DNA of 64,000 bases, from positions 2,294,001 through 2,358,000 of the forward strand of contig NC_008319.1 in the NCBI RefSeq assembly GCF_000014585.1, read 5' to 3'. The number at the start of each line of letters is the position of its first letter. Position 1 is the stretch's first letter. The stretch is from Synechococcus sp. CC9311 (GTDB lineage Bacteria > Cyanobacteriota > Cyanobacteriia > PCC-6307 > Cyanobiaceae). The notes below the pieces were generated by a model, which had not been told where the DNA came from, did not search any database, and saw nothing but the letters and a program-made list of their open reading frames with translations. This document shows, in pieces, positions 20,088 to 30,031 of this stretch. Made by a program: the position numbers and the translations under genes.

Positions 20088-20642
20088 TCAGCTACTCGAC
20101 ATTGAATCCAGATACGCGTCAGCACCGAGATCTTTGAGGCGGGCATCCTTGGCAACCACCATGTCGTGGAGTTGCTGGCGGTACGCCTCCAGTCGTTCAG
20201 ACAGGGACGAATCACTGATCGCCAGAATCTGAGCGGCCAGCAAACCAGCGTTTAAACCTCCGCCAATCGCAACCGTGGCCACAGGAATTCCACCAGGCAT
20301 CTGCACAATGGAATGCAAGGAGTCCACTCCAGAGAGAGCTCGACTCTTCACAGGGACACCGATCACGGGAAGCGTGGTGAGTGAGGCGACCATTCCTGGG
20401 AGATGAGCAGCGCCACCGGCACCAGCAACGATCACCCGGAATCCCAGCTGTTTGGCCTGACGTGCAAAGTCCACCATTTCCAGTGGAGTGCGATGGGCCG
20501 AAAGCACACGCACCTCAACGCTGACGCCTAATTCTTCGAGAGCCGAAACCGCTGGCGTCAGGGTCGGTAAGTCAGAATCACTTCCCATGATCACTGCAAC
20601 AAGGGGAGTCGCGACGATCGTGGGCTCCGATGGCTTGGACAC
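20088..20642 (-). CDS. purE: N5-carboxyaminoimidazole ribonucleotide mutase
   Basis: PurE class I rearranges N5-CAIR to CAIR in purine synthesis. Motifs are VIMGSDSDLPTL at the N-terminus, SAHRTPLEMVDFA with the catalytic His, AGAGGAAHLPGM and GGGLNAGLLAAQIL. The start is taken as the GTG at 20642 (MSKPSEPTIVATPL), leaving 57 nt to the divergent nagA start; an ATG at 20717 would overlap nagA. The usual length of about 180 residues supports the shorter form. Confidence 0.92.
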   Translation of the reverse strand: MSKPSEPTIVATPLVAVIMGSDSDLPTLTPAVSALEELGVSVEVRVLSAHRTPLEMVDFARQAKQLGFRVIVAGAGGAAHLPGMVASLTTLPVIGVPVKSRALSGVDSLHSIVQMPGGIPVATVAIGGGLNAGLLAAQILAISDSSLSERLEAYRQQLHDMVVAKDARLKDLGADAYLDSMSSS

Positions 20643-20699
20643 AGCAAGCTTGCAGCGAGACTGCCATCGTCCCGCATTGGCTTCTGAGGACCATTCCCC

Positions 20700-21851
20700 A
20701 TGCGCCGGATCACACACGTTCGTCTAGCCCACAGCGCGGCCAAAGACGGGCACGCTCAGCAGTGGTGGCTTCAAGTCGATCAGCAAGACCGCATTGTTGA
20801 TCTGGGGCTCATGCCTGAGGGATCTGCCATGGCAGGTGAAAACTGGCGCGGAGATGTGCTCAGCCCGATGGGCATCGACCTCCAGATCAATGGGGGCTTT
20901 GGACTGCCGTTCCCAGAGCTGACAGAAGCTGAATTGCCGCAACTCCTGCAGCTCCTCGATCAGCTCTGGCGCGATGGCGTGGAAGCGATCAGTCCCACTC
21001 TTGTGACTTGCGGCGTCGAGCCCTTGCGCCGAGCCCTTGCAGTGCTCAGACAGGCACGTAGCGCTCACCAGCCGTATCGCTGCCAGCTGCTTGGTGCCCA
21101 CTTGGAAGGCCCTTTTCTTGCCGATGCAAGGCGGGGAGCCCATCCACGCCAACATCTCGCCACCCCAACCATGACCGAACTCAAAGCACGGATTAACGGC
21201 TTTGAGAATGAGATTGCCCTGGTCACGCTCGCTCCAGAACTCGATGGGGCCGCAACCTTGATCGAACACCTTTGCGGCCTGGGCATTCGTGTGGCCCTTG
21301 GTCACAGCACAGCAGATGCAACCACAGCCAACGAAGCGTTTACTAGAGGCGTAACGATGCTGACCCATAGCTTCAATGCGATGCCGGGGTTGCATCACCG
21401 CAATCCCGGCCCCATCGGAGCCGCCTGCCAACGCGATGACATTGCTCTCGGCCTCATCGCTGACGGGGTTCACGTGGATCCCACGATGGCGGTGCTCTTG
21501 CAGCGGCTGGCGGGCGATCAACTCGTGCTTGTCAGCGACGCACTCGCCCCCTACGGATTAGAAGACGGAGTTCACCACTGGGATGAGCGTGCGCTGCTTG
21601 TTAAAGACGGCACCTGCCGGCTTGAAGATGGAACTCTTGCAGGCGTGACCTTGCCACTCCTTGAGGGAGTGAAGCGACTCGCGAGCTGGGGCTCCAATCC
21701 AGTTGCAGCGATTCATGCCGCAACCGTTGCACCCAGGAAGGTCCTGAACTCAAAGGCAACGTTCCAGCTGATGGGACGCCCTCTAAACGAACTGTTGCGC
21801 TGGCATTGGGATAGCGAAACCAAAATCCTTAGCTGGCAACACGCTGACTAA
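20700..21851 (+). CDS. nagA: N-acetylglucosamine-6-phosphate deacetylase
   Basis: An amidohydrolase-superfamily enzyme that removes acetate from GlcNAc-6-P in amino-sugar or cell-wall recycling. It has GIDLQINGGFG near residue 60, the metal-ligand region GAHLEGPFLADARRGAH, ALGHSTADATTANEAF, THSFNAMPGLHHRNPG, and LVSDALAPYGLEDG with the catalytic Asp. The 383-residue length fits the family. It is divergent from purE and 27 nt upstream of chlM. Confidence 0.9.
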   Translation: MRRITHVRLAHSAAKDGHAQQWWLQVDQQDRIVDLGLMPEGSAMAGENWRGDVLSPMGIDLQINGGFGLPFPELTEAELPQLLQLLDQLWRDGVEAISPTLVTCGVEPLRRALAVLRQARSAHQPYRCQLLGAHLEGPFLADARRGAHPRQHLATPTMTELKARINGFENEIALVTLAPELDGAATLIEHLCGLGIRVALGHSTADATTANEAFTRGVTMLTHSFNAMPGLHHRNPGPIGAACQRDDIALGLIADGVHVDPTMAVLLQRLAGDQLVLVSDALAPYGLEDGVHHWDERALLVKDGTCRLEDGTLAGVTLPLLEGVKRLASWGSNPVAAIHAATVAPRKVLNSKATFQLMGRPLNELLRWHWDSETKILSWQHAD

Positions 21852-21878
21852 GATTTCGCGACCTTTCCCCCTAACCCC

Positions 21879-22592
21879 ATGTCACCCGAGCCACTGCTGG
21901 ACGACAAGCAAGCTGAAAAGCAGGTGGTCAAGGGGTACTTCGAAACCACAGGGTTCGAACGCTGGAATCGCATCTACAGCGAAACAGATGATGTCAACAA
22001 AGTGCAGCGCAACATTCGCATCGGTCACCAGAAGACCGTGGATGAGGTGTTGACCTGGATTGAGGGAAGTGATGCGCTCAGCGATGTGAGCTTTTGTGAT
22101 GCGGGGTGCGGTGTGGGCAGCCTCAGCTTGCCCTTAGCGGAAATGGGAGCAGGCTCCATCGATGCAAGCGACATTTCTGAGGCGATGGCGAAGGAGGCTC
22201 AGCGCCGGGCCGAGGAGGCAGGCTTGAACATGAGCAAACTGAATTTCTTTGCCAGTGATCTCGAGAGCCTCAGCGGCTCATTTCACACCGTGTGCTGCCT
22301 GGATGTGTTCATTCACTACCCACAAACAGCAGCAGAGGAGATGGTTCGCCACCTCTGCAGCCTCACCGAACAGAGGCTGATCGTGAGCTTTGCTCCCTAC
22401 ACCCCTTTGCTGGCATTGCTCAAAGGCATCGGCCAACTCTTCCCTGGCCCCAGTAAAACCACCCGGGCTTACACCCTGAAAGAAACGGGCATCGTGCAAG
22501 CCGCTGAGTCCTGTGGATTCAAATTGGTGCGCCGCAGCTTGAACAAGGCACCGTTTTACTTTTCGCGCCTTTTGGAATTCCAAAAGAACTGA
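21879..22592 (+). CDS. chlM: Magnesium protoporphyrin IX methyltransferase
   Basis: Methylates Mg-protoporphyrin IX with SAM in chlorophyll synthesis. The protein has the ChlM/BchM N-terminal signature YFETTGFERWNRIYSETDDV, quoted in part as GFERWNRIYSE, followed by the SAM motif FCDAGCGVGSLSLPLAEMG and the late FAPYTPLLALLKGIGQLFPG (part: LKGIGQLFPG). Length 237 is usual. It lies downstream of nagA and ends 21 nt before the convergent RluA-type gene. Confidence 0.95.
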   Translation: MSPEPLLDDKQAEKQVVKGYFETTGFERWNRIYSETDDVNKVQRNIRIGHQKTVDEVLTWIEGSDALSDVSFCDAGCGVGSLSLPLAEMGAGSIDASDISEAMAKEAQRRAEEAGLNMSKLNFFASDLESLSGSFHTVCCLDVFIHYPQTAAEEMVRHLCSLTEQRLIVSFAPYTPLLALLKGIGQLFPGPSKTTRAYTLKETGIVQAAESCGFKLVRRSLNKAPFYFSRLLEFQKN

Positions 22593-22613
22593 TCTCACTC
22601 AGCGCGAATCCCT

Positions 22614-23600
22614 TCAAGGCCCGGCACCGTCTCGGTCTCTCAACAACTTGGGCGGCTGAGCCTTGAGCGATAGCCACTTGGACGTCGGCCAACACAAACC
22701 CTCCAGGCGCCAAGCGTGCAAGTGGTATCCACCATCCCCTGGCGTTGCGGTTGCACAGAGCCCCTGATCGGATTGATACAAGGGATCTCCGAGTAAGGGG
22801 AATCCCAGTTGGGCAAGATGAATACGAATCTGATGGGGGCGGCCTGTATGGATCTGTACTTCCAAGAGGTCTTCCCTCTCCCCTCGCTCCCGCAGTTGCA
22901 CTTCAGAGTGAGCCGATAGGCGCCTACGCAATGGCTCCGGAGTCGATGGCTCTGGTCCCCAAACCCAACCGAGCAAAGGATGTTGCCTCTCCACAACATC
23001 GGTTTGGATCACAAGCGTCTGACCTTGTTGGAGGCTCTCCAAGCGATGCGTTAAGCCCAGGTACGTTTTTCGGCAATCGCCCTCAGGTCGAAATTGCTTC
23101 GACAACGCAGCCCGGGTTTCGGGCCGACGGGCGCAAACCTGAAGGCCAGACGTGAACCTTCCGAGGCGATGAATAGGCTTTGGCACCAAGACCTCTCCAA
23201 CAGAACGGCTACTCCGCTCCAACAAGGACGTCAGCGTGTGTACAAGGAAGCCGCCACCTGGCATCACCGGCAATCCTGAGGGCTTATTCACGACCAGCAC
23301 ATCCCCGTCATCGTGAATGACCTCCAATTGATCCGGAACCGCAGCCTCTACCCAGGGCGGACGCGCCCAACGAATCCAATCGCCCGCCTTGACCTCGACG
23401 TCATCGGAACAAGCCAGACCATTCAGAGTGATTTCCCCGCTGGCCAAGCGCTGCTGCCACGTCGCCGGACAGGAGTGGCGATGGCGCAGCGCCAGCACAG
23501 CACTCAATCGGGTGGACTGTTCCCCTGGCTGAACCCGATCGCAGTAGGTCCAGCCGTTGTTCAACGCCGCCGGCCGCCATCCCGCCGGCTCAGCCATCAA
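22614..23600 (-). CDS. RluA-family pseudouridine synthase-like protein with variant HRLG motif
   Basis: A 328-residue protein with an N-terminal S4-like RNA-binding part (about 25-80, LASGEITLNG) and an RluA-type catalytic fold (VVNKPSGLPVMPGGG, then GRPHQIRIHLAQLGFPLLGDPLY). The active-site segment reads IHRLGRFTSGL, so the catalytic Asp of the family motif HRLDxxTSG is Gly here; the DNA codon is GGA. A similar HRLGRGTSG motif exists in some plant organellar RluA homologues, so this may be a natural subfamily and not an inactive enzyme. The start overlaps the response-regulator stop by 4 nt. Confidence 0.85.
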   Translation of the reverse strand: MMAEPAGWRPAALNNGWTYCDRVQPGEQSTRLSAVLALRHRHSCPATWQQRLASGEITLNGLACSDDVEVKAGDWIRWARPPWVEAAVPDQLEVIHDDGDVLVVNKPSGLPVMPGGGFLVHTLTSLLERSSRSVGEVLVPKPIHRLGRFTSGLQVCARRPETRAALSKQFRPEGDCRKTYLGLTHRLESLQQGQTLVIQTDVVERQHPLLGWVWGPEPSTPEPLRRRLSAHSEVQLRERGEREDLLEVQIHTGRPHQIRIHLAQLGFPLLGDPLYQSDQGLCATATPGDGGYHLHAWRLEGLCWPTSKWLSLKAQPPKLLRDRDGAGP

Positions 23601-24310
23601 TTCACAAGGTGATGTTGGAGGGCATAACGCACGAGCTCCGTGCGGCTAGAGGTTTCCGTTTTGATGAAAAGCCGGCTCACGTACTTCTCCACATTGCGAA
23701 TCGAGGTCTCGAGCTGCCGCGCGATCTCCTTATTCATTAAGCCCTCAGCCACAAGCTGCAACACACTTGCCTCCCTTGGCGTGAAATTGTGCTGAACGGG
23801 GTCCTGATTGGGTAGGGCATCAGCCTGGGCAAGAAGCGAGCGGATCTCTGTGATCTGCTTGGCCATCTGACCCATATCGGTGTCAGCGAACCGTGCTGCC
23901 TCCTGCAACAACCGCTGCTGCCGCTGGGCAACATTTCTGACCCTGGCGACGAGTTCATCAGGGTCAAATGGTTTAGGGATGTAGTCATCCACGCCCGCGA
24001 GATAACCCTGAGTACGATCCGCCGTCATCCCTTTGGCAGTGAGAAAAATCACCGGCGTTCCGCCAAGCCGCTCGTCTTCACGCAGCTTGCGCAGCAACCC
24101 AAATCCATCAAGCCTAGGCATCATCACGTCGCTGATCACCAGATCAGGAAGCATCTGCTGGGCCTTGATGAAGCCCTCTTCACCATCCTCAGCCGTTGTG
24201 ACATCAAATCCCTCATCCTCTAAGTAGGCCTGAACGGCAGTACGCAAACCAGGTTCGTCATCTACGAGCAGCAACCGTGGGGTCAGAACCTCGCTGGGAG
24301 TCTCCGTCAT
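23597..24310 (-). CDS. NarL/LuxR-type response regulator (Ycf29-like)
   Basis: A 237-residue two-domain regulator. The receiver domain (about 12-125) has the acidic DDEP pocket, the phosphorylation Asp in DLVISDVMMPRLDGFG and the KPFDPDEL lysine. The C-terminal LuxR HTH (about 172-235) reads FTPREASVLQLVAEGLMNKEIARQL then SIRNVEKYVSRLFIKT. The architecture and the NKEIARQLETSIRNVEKY segment resemble the cyanobacterial and algal-plastid Ycf29 regulators. The partner kinase is not in this window. Confidence 0.88.
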   Translation of the reverse strand: MTETPSEVLTPRLLLVDDEPGLRTAVQAYLEDEGFDVTTAEDGEEGFIKAQQMLPDLVISDVMMPRLDGFGLLRKLREDERLGGTPVIFLTAKGMTADRTQGYLAGVDDYIPKPFDPDELVARVRNVAQRQQRLLQEAARFADTDMGQMAKQITEIRSLLAQADALPNQDPVQHNFTPREASVLQLVAEGLMNKEIARQLETSIRNVEKYVSRLFIKTETSSRTELVRYALQHHLVN

Positions 24311-24344
24311 GGACCTGACGCATCTAACGCGAAATCTAGAGGCG

Positions 24345-24860
24345 CTATTGGCTTGGCAACCGCAAAATCTCTTGAGATTCCTTCTGCAGCGTGGAGAAAC
24401 CCAACGCCTTGGCCTTCTCAGTCAAAGCAGAGGGATCTTCACCAGCAAGCTCTGGCTCACAGGCAGCCCACCACACCAGATGGTTTTCCCGATTCGCCGA
24501 GGTGACCAAACCACCAGGATTGAGCCGCTGAAGATAAATCGCATTCTGATCGCGTGTGACACGCATGGGATCAGTCCGACTGCAACTCACCGATTCCGTT
24601 GGGATGATCAGATTCTCAGGCGATTCCCTCCAAAGCTTGTATTGCCTTAAATCAGGATCAGTCGAATCCAACTGGATGGCAAAAATTCCGAGAAGGGAAG
24701 TGCCACCTAGCTCACGCGTCTCGAGCACGACCAAGTCGGCAGGCCTCGACGCCCGCATCTGTTCAAGGACCTTCTCGCGCAGAGATGGCTCTGCCAAGCA
24801 GGGCTGCAGAACACTGATCGCGAGCAGACTCAAGCTGGTCATGCAATAAGCCGTACGCAT
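24345..24860 (-). CDS. Exported hypothetical protein
   Basis: About 171 residues from ATG 24860, beginning with a probable signal peptide (hydrophobic core about residues 8-20, cleavage near CLAEPS). The mature part has several cysteines and a CSRTDPMRVTRDQNAIYLQRLNPGG segment (part quoted: MRVTRDQNAIYLQRLNPGG), with no domain I recognise. A longer form from 25079 would overlap the divergent desulfurase gene and is less likely. Function unknown. Confidence 0.6.
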   Translation of the reverse strand: MRTAYCMTSLSLLAISVLQPCLAEPSLREKVLEQMRASRPADLVVLETRELGGTSLLGIFAIQLDSTDPDLRQYKLWRESPENLIIPTESVSCSRTDPMRVTRDQNAIYLQRLNPGGLVTSANRENHLVWWAACEPELAGEDPSALTEKAKALGFSTLQKESQEILRLPSQ

Positions 24861-24884
24861 CAGATAGGACGACAGACTCACACC

Positions 24885-26066
24885 ATGCTGCCAAGCCCCG
24901 AAGCCGTCTTGACTCAATCGGCACCAATTGCCCTCGACCATCAAGCCACAACGCCGTGTCACCAGGATGTGGTGAAGGCCATGGAGCCTTGGTGGACTGA
25001 ACAGTGGGGAAATCCTTCTAGCCGGCAACATCGACTCGGACTGACGGCCGCCGCCGCCGTTCAAATGGCCCGAGAACAAATAAGCGATTGCCTGAACTGC
25101 TCAGCTGAACAGCTGATCTTCACCAGCGGAGCCACGGAGGCCAACAACATTGCTCTGCTCGGACATGCACGCGCCATCGCTCGCGAGAGGGGAAAACCGG
25201 GGCATCTGATCAGCATGGTCAGTGAACATCATGCTGTTCTCGACCCCCTGCGGCAGCTTCAGCGCGAAGGCTTTCGCATCACCCTTCTCTCACCAGAGTC
25301 GGATGGTCTCCTCGAGCTCAAAAAGCTTGAGGCCGCCATCACTGAAGACACCCAATTGGTGAGTGTGATGCTGGCCAACAACGAAATCGGCGTCATCCAG
25401 CCACTCCCTGAAGTCGCGGCCATTTGCAGAGATCAGGGTGTGACTCTGCACAGCGATGTCGCTCAAGCCTTCGGCCACATCCCCTTAGATAGCAAAGGGC
25501 TTGGCGCCGATTTTCTCAGCCTGAGCGCCCACAAACTGAACGGGCCAAAGGGGGTTGGCGCTCTGATCAGCAACCCAGACTTAAAGGTCGAGCCGCTGCA
25601 ATGGGGAGGGGGGCAAGAACGGGGGTTGAGACCTGGCACCTTGCCGGTGCCGCTCATCATCGGATTTGCCAAAGCGGCAGAGTTGGCACAAAGCGATCTC
25701 GCTAGCCGCAGTCAACGCATCGAACGTTTGCGCAATCGGCTTTGGGAGGGCCTGAAGCAAAGGCAGCCAGAGCTAATGCTCAACGGCCATGCCACAGCTC
25801 GACTGCCGCACAATCTCAACATCACCATTCCAGGCGTCTCGGGAAACAAGCTGCATCGAGCGCTGCGATCCCGAGTGGCCTGTAGCAGTGGTTCGGCCTG
25901 CAGTCGCGGCGAACCCTCCCATGTGCTGATGGCCTTAGGTCGAAGCCGACAAGAAGCTGAAGCATCCCTGCGGCTCAGCCTGGGGCGCAGCACCTCGGAC
26001 CGCGACATCGACCTAGCTATTCAGGCCATTAACGACGTCGTACACCAATTACGTCATAAAGCGTGA
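24885..26066 (+). CDS. Cysteine desulfurase (NifS/IscS type)
   Basis: A PLP enzyme that takes sulfur from cysteine for Fe-S cluster and cofactor assembly. It has DHQATTPCHQDVV at the N-terminus, FTSGATEANNIAL, SEHHAVLDPL with the PLP-stacking His, SAHKLNGPKGVGAL with the Schiff-base Lys, and the mobile-loop active cysteine in CSSGSACSRGEPSHVL. The 393-residue length is a class I desulfurase. It is divergent from the exported hypothetical gene with a 24-nt gap. Confidence 0.92.
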   Translation: MLPSPEAVLTQSAPIALDHQATTPCHQDVVKAMEPWWTEQWGNPSSRQHRLGLTAAAAVQMAREQISDCLNCSAEQLIFTSGATEANNIALLGHARAIARERGKPGHLISMVSEHHAVLDPLRQLQREGFRITLLSPESDGLLELKKLEAAITEDTQLVSVMLANNEIGVIQPLPEVAAICRDQGVTLHSDVAQAFGHIPLDSKGLGADFLSLSAHKLNGPKGVGALISNPDLKVEPLQWGGGQERGLRPGTLPVPLIIGFAKAAELAQSDLASRSQRIERLRNRLWEGLKQRQPELMLNGHATARLPHNLNITIPGVSGNKLHRALRSRVACSSGSACSRGEPSHVLMALGRSRQEAEASLRLSLGRSTSDRDIDLAIQAINDVVHQLRHKA

Positions 26067-26121
26067 AATTAATAGTGCGCGTCGCTACTTTCCGGCCAAG
26101 CCTTTTAATCAACATCTGGCA

Positions 26122-26880
26122 ATGAGCGACACCACGGAGAGCAGCAGGCTCCAAGTCCTGCAAGCGATTGAAGATGGCTGGTCAGGCTTCGCCAAAGCGC
26201 CATTGCCCTTTGTTCTTTTCACACTTTTATCGGGCGCGCTGGGGCTGATCTTTCAAGTGATCAGCCATTCAGCCGCCATGAGATCCTCAGCAGGGTCAGG
26301 ATTTGATCCAGGCACCGTCCTGCTGATGATTATCTCCGTGATTGGCAGCACCGTGATCAGCCTGTGGGCGGTCACAGGCCTGATTCGCGGAGCATGGAAG
26401 GCCCTTAGTGGCCATAAGCCGTCTTTTGGAGACCTCACTCGCTGGGATGGTCAAGCGGCAGGTCGCCTGTTCATCAACCAGTTAGTGCTAGCCATTGTTC
26501 TGGTGATCATTTTGTTCATCGCCGTTGCCATCGGCACTGGCCTTTTCCAAATCAATCAGGCTTTGGCCGTGATCCCTGGCCTGGTGGCCGGCATCGTGTT
26601 TCTTTATCTGGGGGTGAATCAAAAGTTCCTTCCCTTCATTGCGATCGCGGAAGAAGGCAATCCTCTTCAAAAAATTCAGCGTGGCAGAGCCGTCGTGGAT
26701 CCCAGCTGGTGGTGGATGCTCCTGCTCCTGATCGTGGAAGTTGTGATCCTGGGGATTGGACTCCTGCTCAACGGAGTTGGCCTCCTGGTTGCTAGCCCCT
26801 TGGTGATCTGCATCTCAACAGCGGCCTACCGCCAACTGTTTGGCACAGAAGATCAAACCGGTTTTCTTAGCGAGAACTGA
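26122..26880 (+). CDS. Multi-pass integral membrane protein of unknown function
   Basis: A 252-residue protein with about five or six hydrophobic helices and a short cytoplasmic N-terminus (QVLQAIEDGWSGFAKAPLPF). The pattern resembles bacterial membrane proteins of the glycerophosphoryl-diester-phosphodiesterase-membrane-domain or DUF975 type, but no signature is decisive. It is 55 nt after the desulfurase gene on the same strand and overlaps the convergent DUF456 gene by 14 nt. Function unknown. Confidence 0.65.
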   Translation: MSDTTESSRLQVLQAIEDGWSGFAKAPLPFVLFTLLSGALGLIFQVISHSAAMRSSAGSGFDPGTVLLMIISVIGSTVISLWAVTGLIRGAWKALSGHKPSFGDLTRWDGQAAGRLFINQLVLAIVLVIILFIAVAIGTGLFQINQALAVIPGLVAGIVFLYLGVNQKFLPFIAIAEEGNPLQKIQRGRAVVDPSWWWMLLLLIVEVVILGIGLLLNGVGLLVASPLVICISTAAYRQLFGTEDQTGFLSEN

Positions 26881-27415
26881 GTCCGATAAAGGCCACTACG
26901 CCGAGCAGTGCCAAAACCAGCTGAGCCAGACGACTCACAAGCAGTCCGGCCACCACCGCTAACCCCACGACTGCTCCTTGCCGTAATGATTCGAGCCACC
27001 CGAGATTCAAGGGTGGCTTTTTTTTAACCCAGGTTTCCACCACCAGGGCCCCAAGCCAGGGGCCGAACAAGGCCCCAAGCAATGGACCTCCAAACGGAAG
27101 GGCGGGTAGGAGGCCGAACACCCCCAAGAGCAGACCCACCCCGGCCCCTGCTGCTGACCAACGGCTGGCCTTCAGGCGCATCGAGGCCAGGCCTAAAGCC
27201 AAGAGGTCGGCAACGAGCCCCAGACCAAACAACAGCAAAGCGACAACGAGCTCAGGCCAGGCCTGTTGCCATCCGACAGCAACGATCCAAATCAATCCAC
27301 CCACAGGAAGCCAGATCAAACCTGGGAGCAAGGGCAAGAGCGTGCCTGGAATGGCCAGCAGCTGCACAAACAGCGCCATCCACCAGAACAAGTCGAGAGA
27401 CAATGGGACATTCAT
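26867..27415 (-). CDS. DUF456 family membrane protein
   Basis: A 182-residue hydrophobic protein. The [20 protein letters not shown] segment (part: [19 protein letters not shown]) and the Gly-rich [21 protein letters not shown] segment (part: [19 protein letters not shown]) are typical of the DUF456 family, whose function is unknown. ATG 27415 overlaps the rsmH stop by 4 nt and is preferred over an upstream ATG at 27628 that would lie deep in rsmH. Confidence 0.8.
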   Translation of the reverse strand: MNVPLSLDLFWWMALFVQLLAIPGTLLPLLPGLIWLPVGGLIWIVAVGWQQAWPELVVALLLFGLGLVADLLALGLASMRLKASRWSAAGAGVGLLLGVFGLLPALPFGGPLLGALFGPWLGALVVETWVKKKPPLNLGWLESLRQGAVVGLAVVAGLLVSRLAQLVLALLGVVAFIGLSSR

Positions 27416-28344
27416 GGCCCAGACCGAGCGGTGTCGGGCCTCCGTCTGGCAATTCTTAGTTTTGCGCTGCGACTGCGCGGGTTGTCTGCCTGTTCCTGTT
27501 CTGAGGCCATGAACGGTTTGCGCGTGACCCGCTCGAGCCGCTCCTCTTGGAGGAAAGCGGTTTTGACACGACGATCTTCCAACGAATGAAAACTGATGAT
27601 CGCCAGCACACCCCCTGGCTTCAGCCATCCAGGCGCTGTCTGAAGCAATCGGTCCAGCACCCCCAGTTCATCGTTCACGGCAATCCGCAGCGCCTGAAAG
27701 GTGCGCGTGGCGGGATGAATCCTTCCCCGTCGTGCTTTGGGGGGGTAACAACCAGCCACGGCATAAGCCAATGCCGCCGTGCCTGCATAGGCGCCTTCCG
27801 CCTCCAAATCCGCCTTAATCCGTCGAGCAATCCTGCGAGACAAGCGTTCCTCTCCAAAGGCGTAAATCAAGTCAGCAAGGGCATTCACATCCAGCCGCGC
27901 AATCATCTCCTCTGCCGTTTCACCTCCAGCCACTGGGTTCATGCGCATATCTAAGGGACCGTCCAGCCGGAAGCTGAATCCTCTGGAGGCCACATCCAAT
28001 TGGGGACTGCTCACCCCCAGGTCTGCCAGCACCAGCGACACCGGTTCCGGTGGTTCAAACGCGGCAAAGTTCACCGGAACGATCTGCACGCGATCAAGGA
28101 AGGGCTCCAGCCTGGAAGCAGCAGCAGCCCTAGCGGAGGGGTCCTGATCCAAGCCAACCAAACGCACGCCAGGAAAGCGTTCCAGGATGAGTTTGCTATG
28201 ACCACCACCGCCAAGCGTGGCGTCAATGACAGCTGTGTTCTGCCAAAGGATTGGGGGCTGCTCAGACAAAACCTGCATCAGCGTTTCAGCCAATACGGGC
28301 ACGTGGCTGAACGCCACACCAGAAGACAGCGGGTGATCGGGCAT
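27412..28344 (-). CDS. rsmH: 16S rRNA m4C1402 methyltransferase
   Basis: RsmH (MraW) methylates the base N4 of C1402 in 16S rRNA. Motifs include [28 protein letters not shown] with the SAM-binding loop, [12 protein letters not shown], and near the C-terminus [13 protein letters not shown]. The 310-residue length is normal. It overlaps the downstream DUF456 gene by 4 nt and is divergent from ndhH. Confidence 0.94.
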   Translation of the reverse strand: MPDHPLSSGVAFSHVPVLAETLMQVLSEQPPILWQNTAVIDATLGGGGHSKLILERFPGVRLVGLDQDPSARAAAASRLEPFLDRVQIVPVNFAAFEPPEPVSLVLADLGVSSPQLDVASRGFSFRLDGPLDMRMNPVAGGETAEEMIARLDVNALADLIYAFGEERLSRRIARRIKADLEAEGAYAGTAALAYAVAGCYPPKARRGRIHPATRTFQALRIAVNDELGVLDRLLQTAPGWLKPGGVLAIISFHSLEDRRVKTAFLQEERLERVTRKPFMASEQEQADNPRSRSAKLRIARRRPDTARSGP

Positions 28345-28389
28345 CGGTCCTTCCTAAGATCCCGATAACGCAATGAATCTCGGCTCATC

Positions 28390-29574
28390 ATGACGCAGCT
28401 GGAAACGCGCACCGAGCCGATGGTGGTCAACTTCGGCCCCCATCACCCCTCCATGCATGGGGTGCTGAGGCTCGTCGTGACCCTGGACGGTGAAGACGTT
28501 GTGGATTGCGAGCCAGTGATCGGCTATCTCCACCGCGGCATGGAGAAGATCGCCGAGAACCGCACCAACGTGATGTACGTGCCGTACGTGAGCCGTATGG
28601 ACTACGCAGCGGGCATGTTTTACGAAGCGATCGTGGTGAACGCTCCAGAGCGCCTCGCCAACATCCCTGTGCCAAAGAGGGCTAGCTATATCCGGGTCTT
28701 GATGTTGGAGCTCAACCGGATCGCCAACCACCTGCTCTGGCTTGGCCCCTTCCTCGCTGATGTTGGTGCTCAAACACCGTTCTTTTACATCTTCCGTGAA
28801 CGGGAGATGATTTATGACCTCTGGGAAGCGGCCACGGGTCAGCGACTGATCAACAACAACTATTTCCGCATCGGTGGTGTTGCCGCCGACTTGCCCTGGG
28901 GCTGGTTGGAGAAATGTAAGGATTTTTGCGATTGGTTCGGTCCAAAAATTGATGAGTACGAAAAACTCATCACCAACAACCCCATTTTCCGTCGCCGCAT
29001 TGAAGGACTCGGCGTCATCGGCCGAGAAGAGGCGATAAATTGGAGCTTGTCAGGTCCAATGTTGCGGGCCTCCGGTGTGCCTTGGGATCTCCGCAAGGTG
29101 GATCACTACGAGTGTTACGACGATTTCGATTGGGATGTGGCCAGCGAGAAGGAGGGTGACTGCTTTGCTCGCTATCGCGTGCGCATTGAAGAGATGCGTC
29201 AATCGCTGAAAATCCTGCGCCAAGCTTGCGACATGATCCCCGGCGGCCCTACAGAAAATCTCGAAGCCCACCGCATGGCAGAAGGCAAAGACAGTGCCTT
29301 TGCCGGATTCGACTACCAATACGTGGCCAAAAAAGTGGCGCCTACGTTCAAGATTCCCAATGGGGAGCTCTACTCCCGGCTGGAATCAGGCAAGGGTGAA
29401 ATCGGAGTATTCATCCAGGGCAACAACGATGTCACCCCCTGGCGCTTCAAGATCAGGGCGGCTGACAGCAACAATCTCCAGATCCTTCCTCACATCCTGA
29501 AGGGACACAAAGTTGCCGACATCATGGCGATCCTGGGCTCGATCGACGTGATCATGGGATCCGTTGATCGCTGA
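28390..29574 (+). CDS. ndhH: NAD(P)H-quinone oxidoreductase subunit H (NdhH)
   Basis: The 49-kDa-type peripheral subunit of NDH-1 that lines the quinone pocket. Clear blocks are [18 protein letters not shown] near the start, [38 protein letters not shown] and the C-terminal [21 protein letters not shown] (part: [19 protein letters not shown]). It is separate from the ndhA-I-G-E run, as usual in cyanobacteria, and is followed after 17 nt by a DUF2752 gene. Confidence 0.96.
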   Translation: MTQLETRTEPMVVNFGPHHPSMHGVLRLVVTLDGEDVVDCEPVIGYLHRGMEKIAENRTNVMYVPYVSRMDYAAGMFYEAIVVNAPERLANIPVPKRASYIRVLMLELNRIANHLLWLGPFLADVGAQTPFFYIFREREMIYDLWEAATGQRLINNNYFRIGGVAADLPWGWLEKCKDFCDWFGPKIDEYEKLITNNPIFRRRIEGLGVIGREEAINWSLSGPMLRASGVPWDLRKVDHYECYDDFDWDVASEKEGDCFARYRVRIEEMRQSLKILRQACDMIPGGPTENLEAHRMAEGKDSAFAGFDYQYVAKKVAPTFKIPNGELYSRLESGKGEIGVFIQGNNDVTPWRFKIRAADSNNLQILPHILKGHKVADIMAILGSIDVIMGSVDR

Positions 29575-29591
29575 ACGATCTGAACCTCATT

Positions 29592-29993
29592 GTGCGCCAA
29601 CTTCGCCGGTCAGGGTTCTTCATCCCAAGCGCCCTGACCGCCGCTCTGTGGTTGAAAGGACGCCACCCACAAGTTCCTGGCTGGGGCTGCCCTTTTCGAG
29701 CCCTTACAGGGATTCCCGGTCCGGGGTGTTACCTCACTAGAGCCACCTCAGCCGCTCTCAACGGCGACTTTCAACTTTCCTTGGGCTTCCATCTGTTTGG
29801 ACCAATCGTGGCGGCAGCGTTGCTTGGCTGGAGCCTCATGGCTCTACGCAAGCGACGGCTGATCCCGGTGCGTGTCGCTCTTGCACCGATGAGCATCATC
29901 ACCTCAGCCTTCGTTCTCTATTGGCTGCTTCGGCTAGTGCTCAGCTATGGCTTCGGAGTCGTTGGTTCGCCAGGCTTTCCAGCAACAGGCTGA
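29592..29993 (+). CDS. DUF2752 membrane protein
   Basis: A 133-residue protein with GCPFRALTGIPGPGCYLTRA, the Cys/Pro/Gly pattern of DUF2752, followed by hydrophobic helices (about 74-93 and 102-123). The family is widespread and of unknown function. It lies between ndhH and the DHNA-CoA thioesterase gene; the next gene starts 38 nt after its stop. Co-transcription with ndhH is likely from the 17-nt gap. Confidence 0.75.
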   Translation: MRQLRRSGFFIPSALTAALWLKGRHPQVPGWGCPFRALTGIPGPGCYLTRATSAALNGDFQLSLGFHLFGPIVAAALLGWSLMALRKRRLIPVRVALAPMSIITSAFVLYWLLRLVLSYGFGVVGSPGFPATG

Positions 29994-30031
29994 GCCCATC
30001 TACTGCGCTTCTCCGTCGCCTTCTCCATCAC

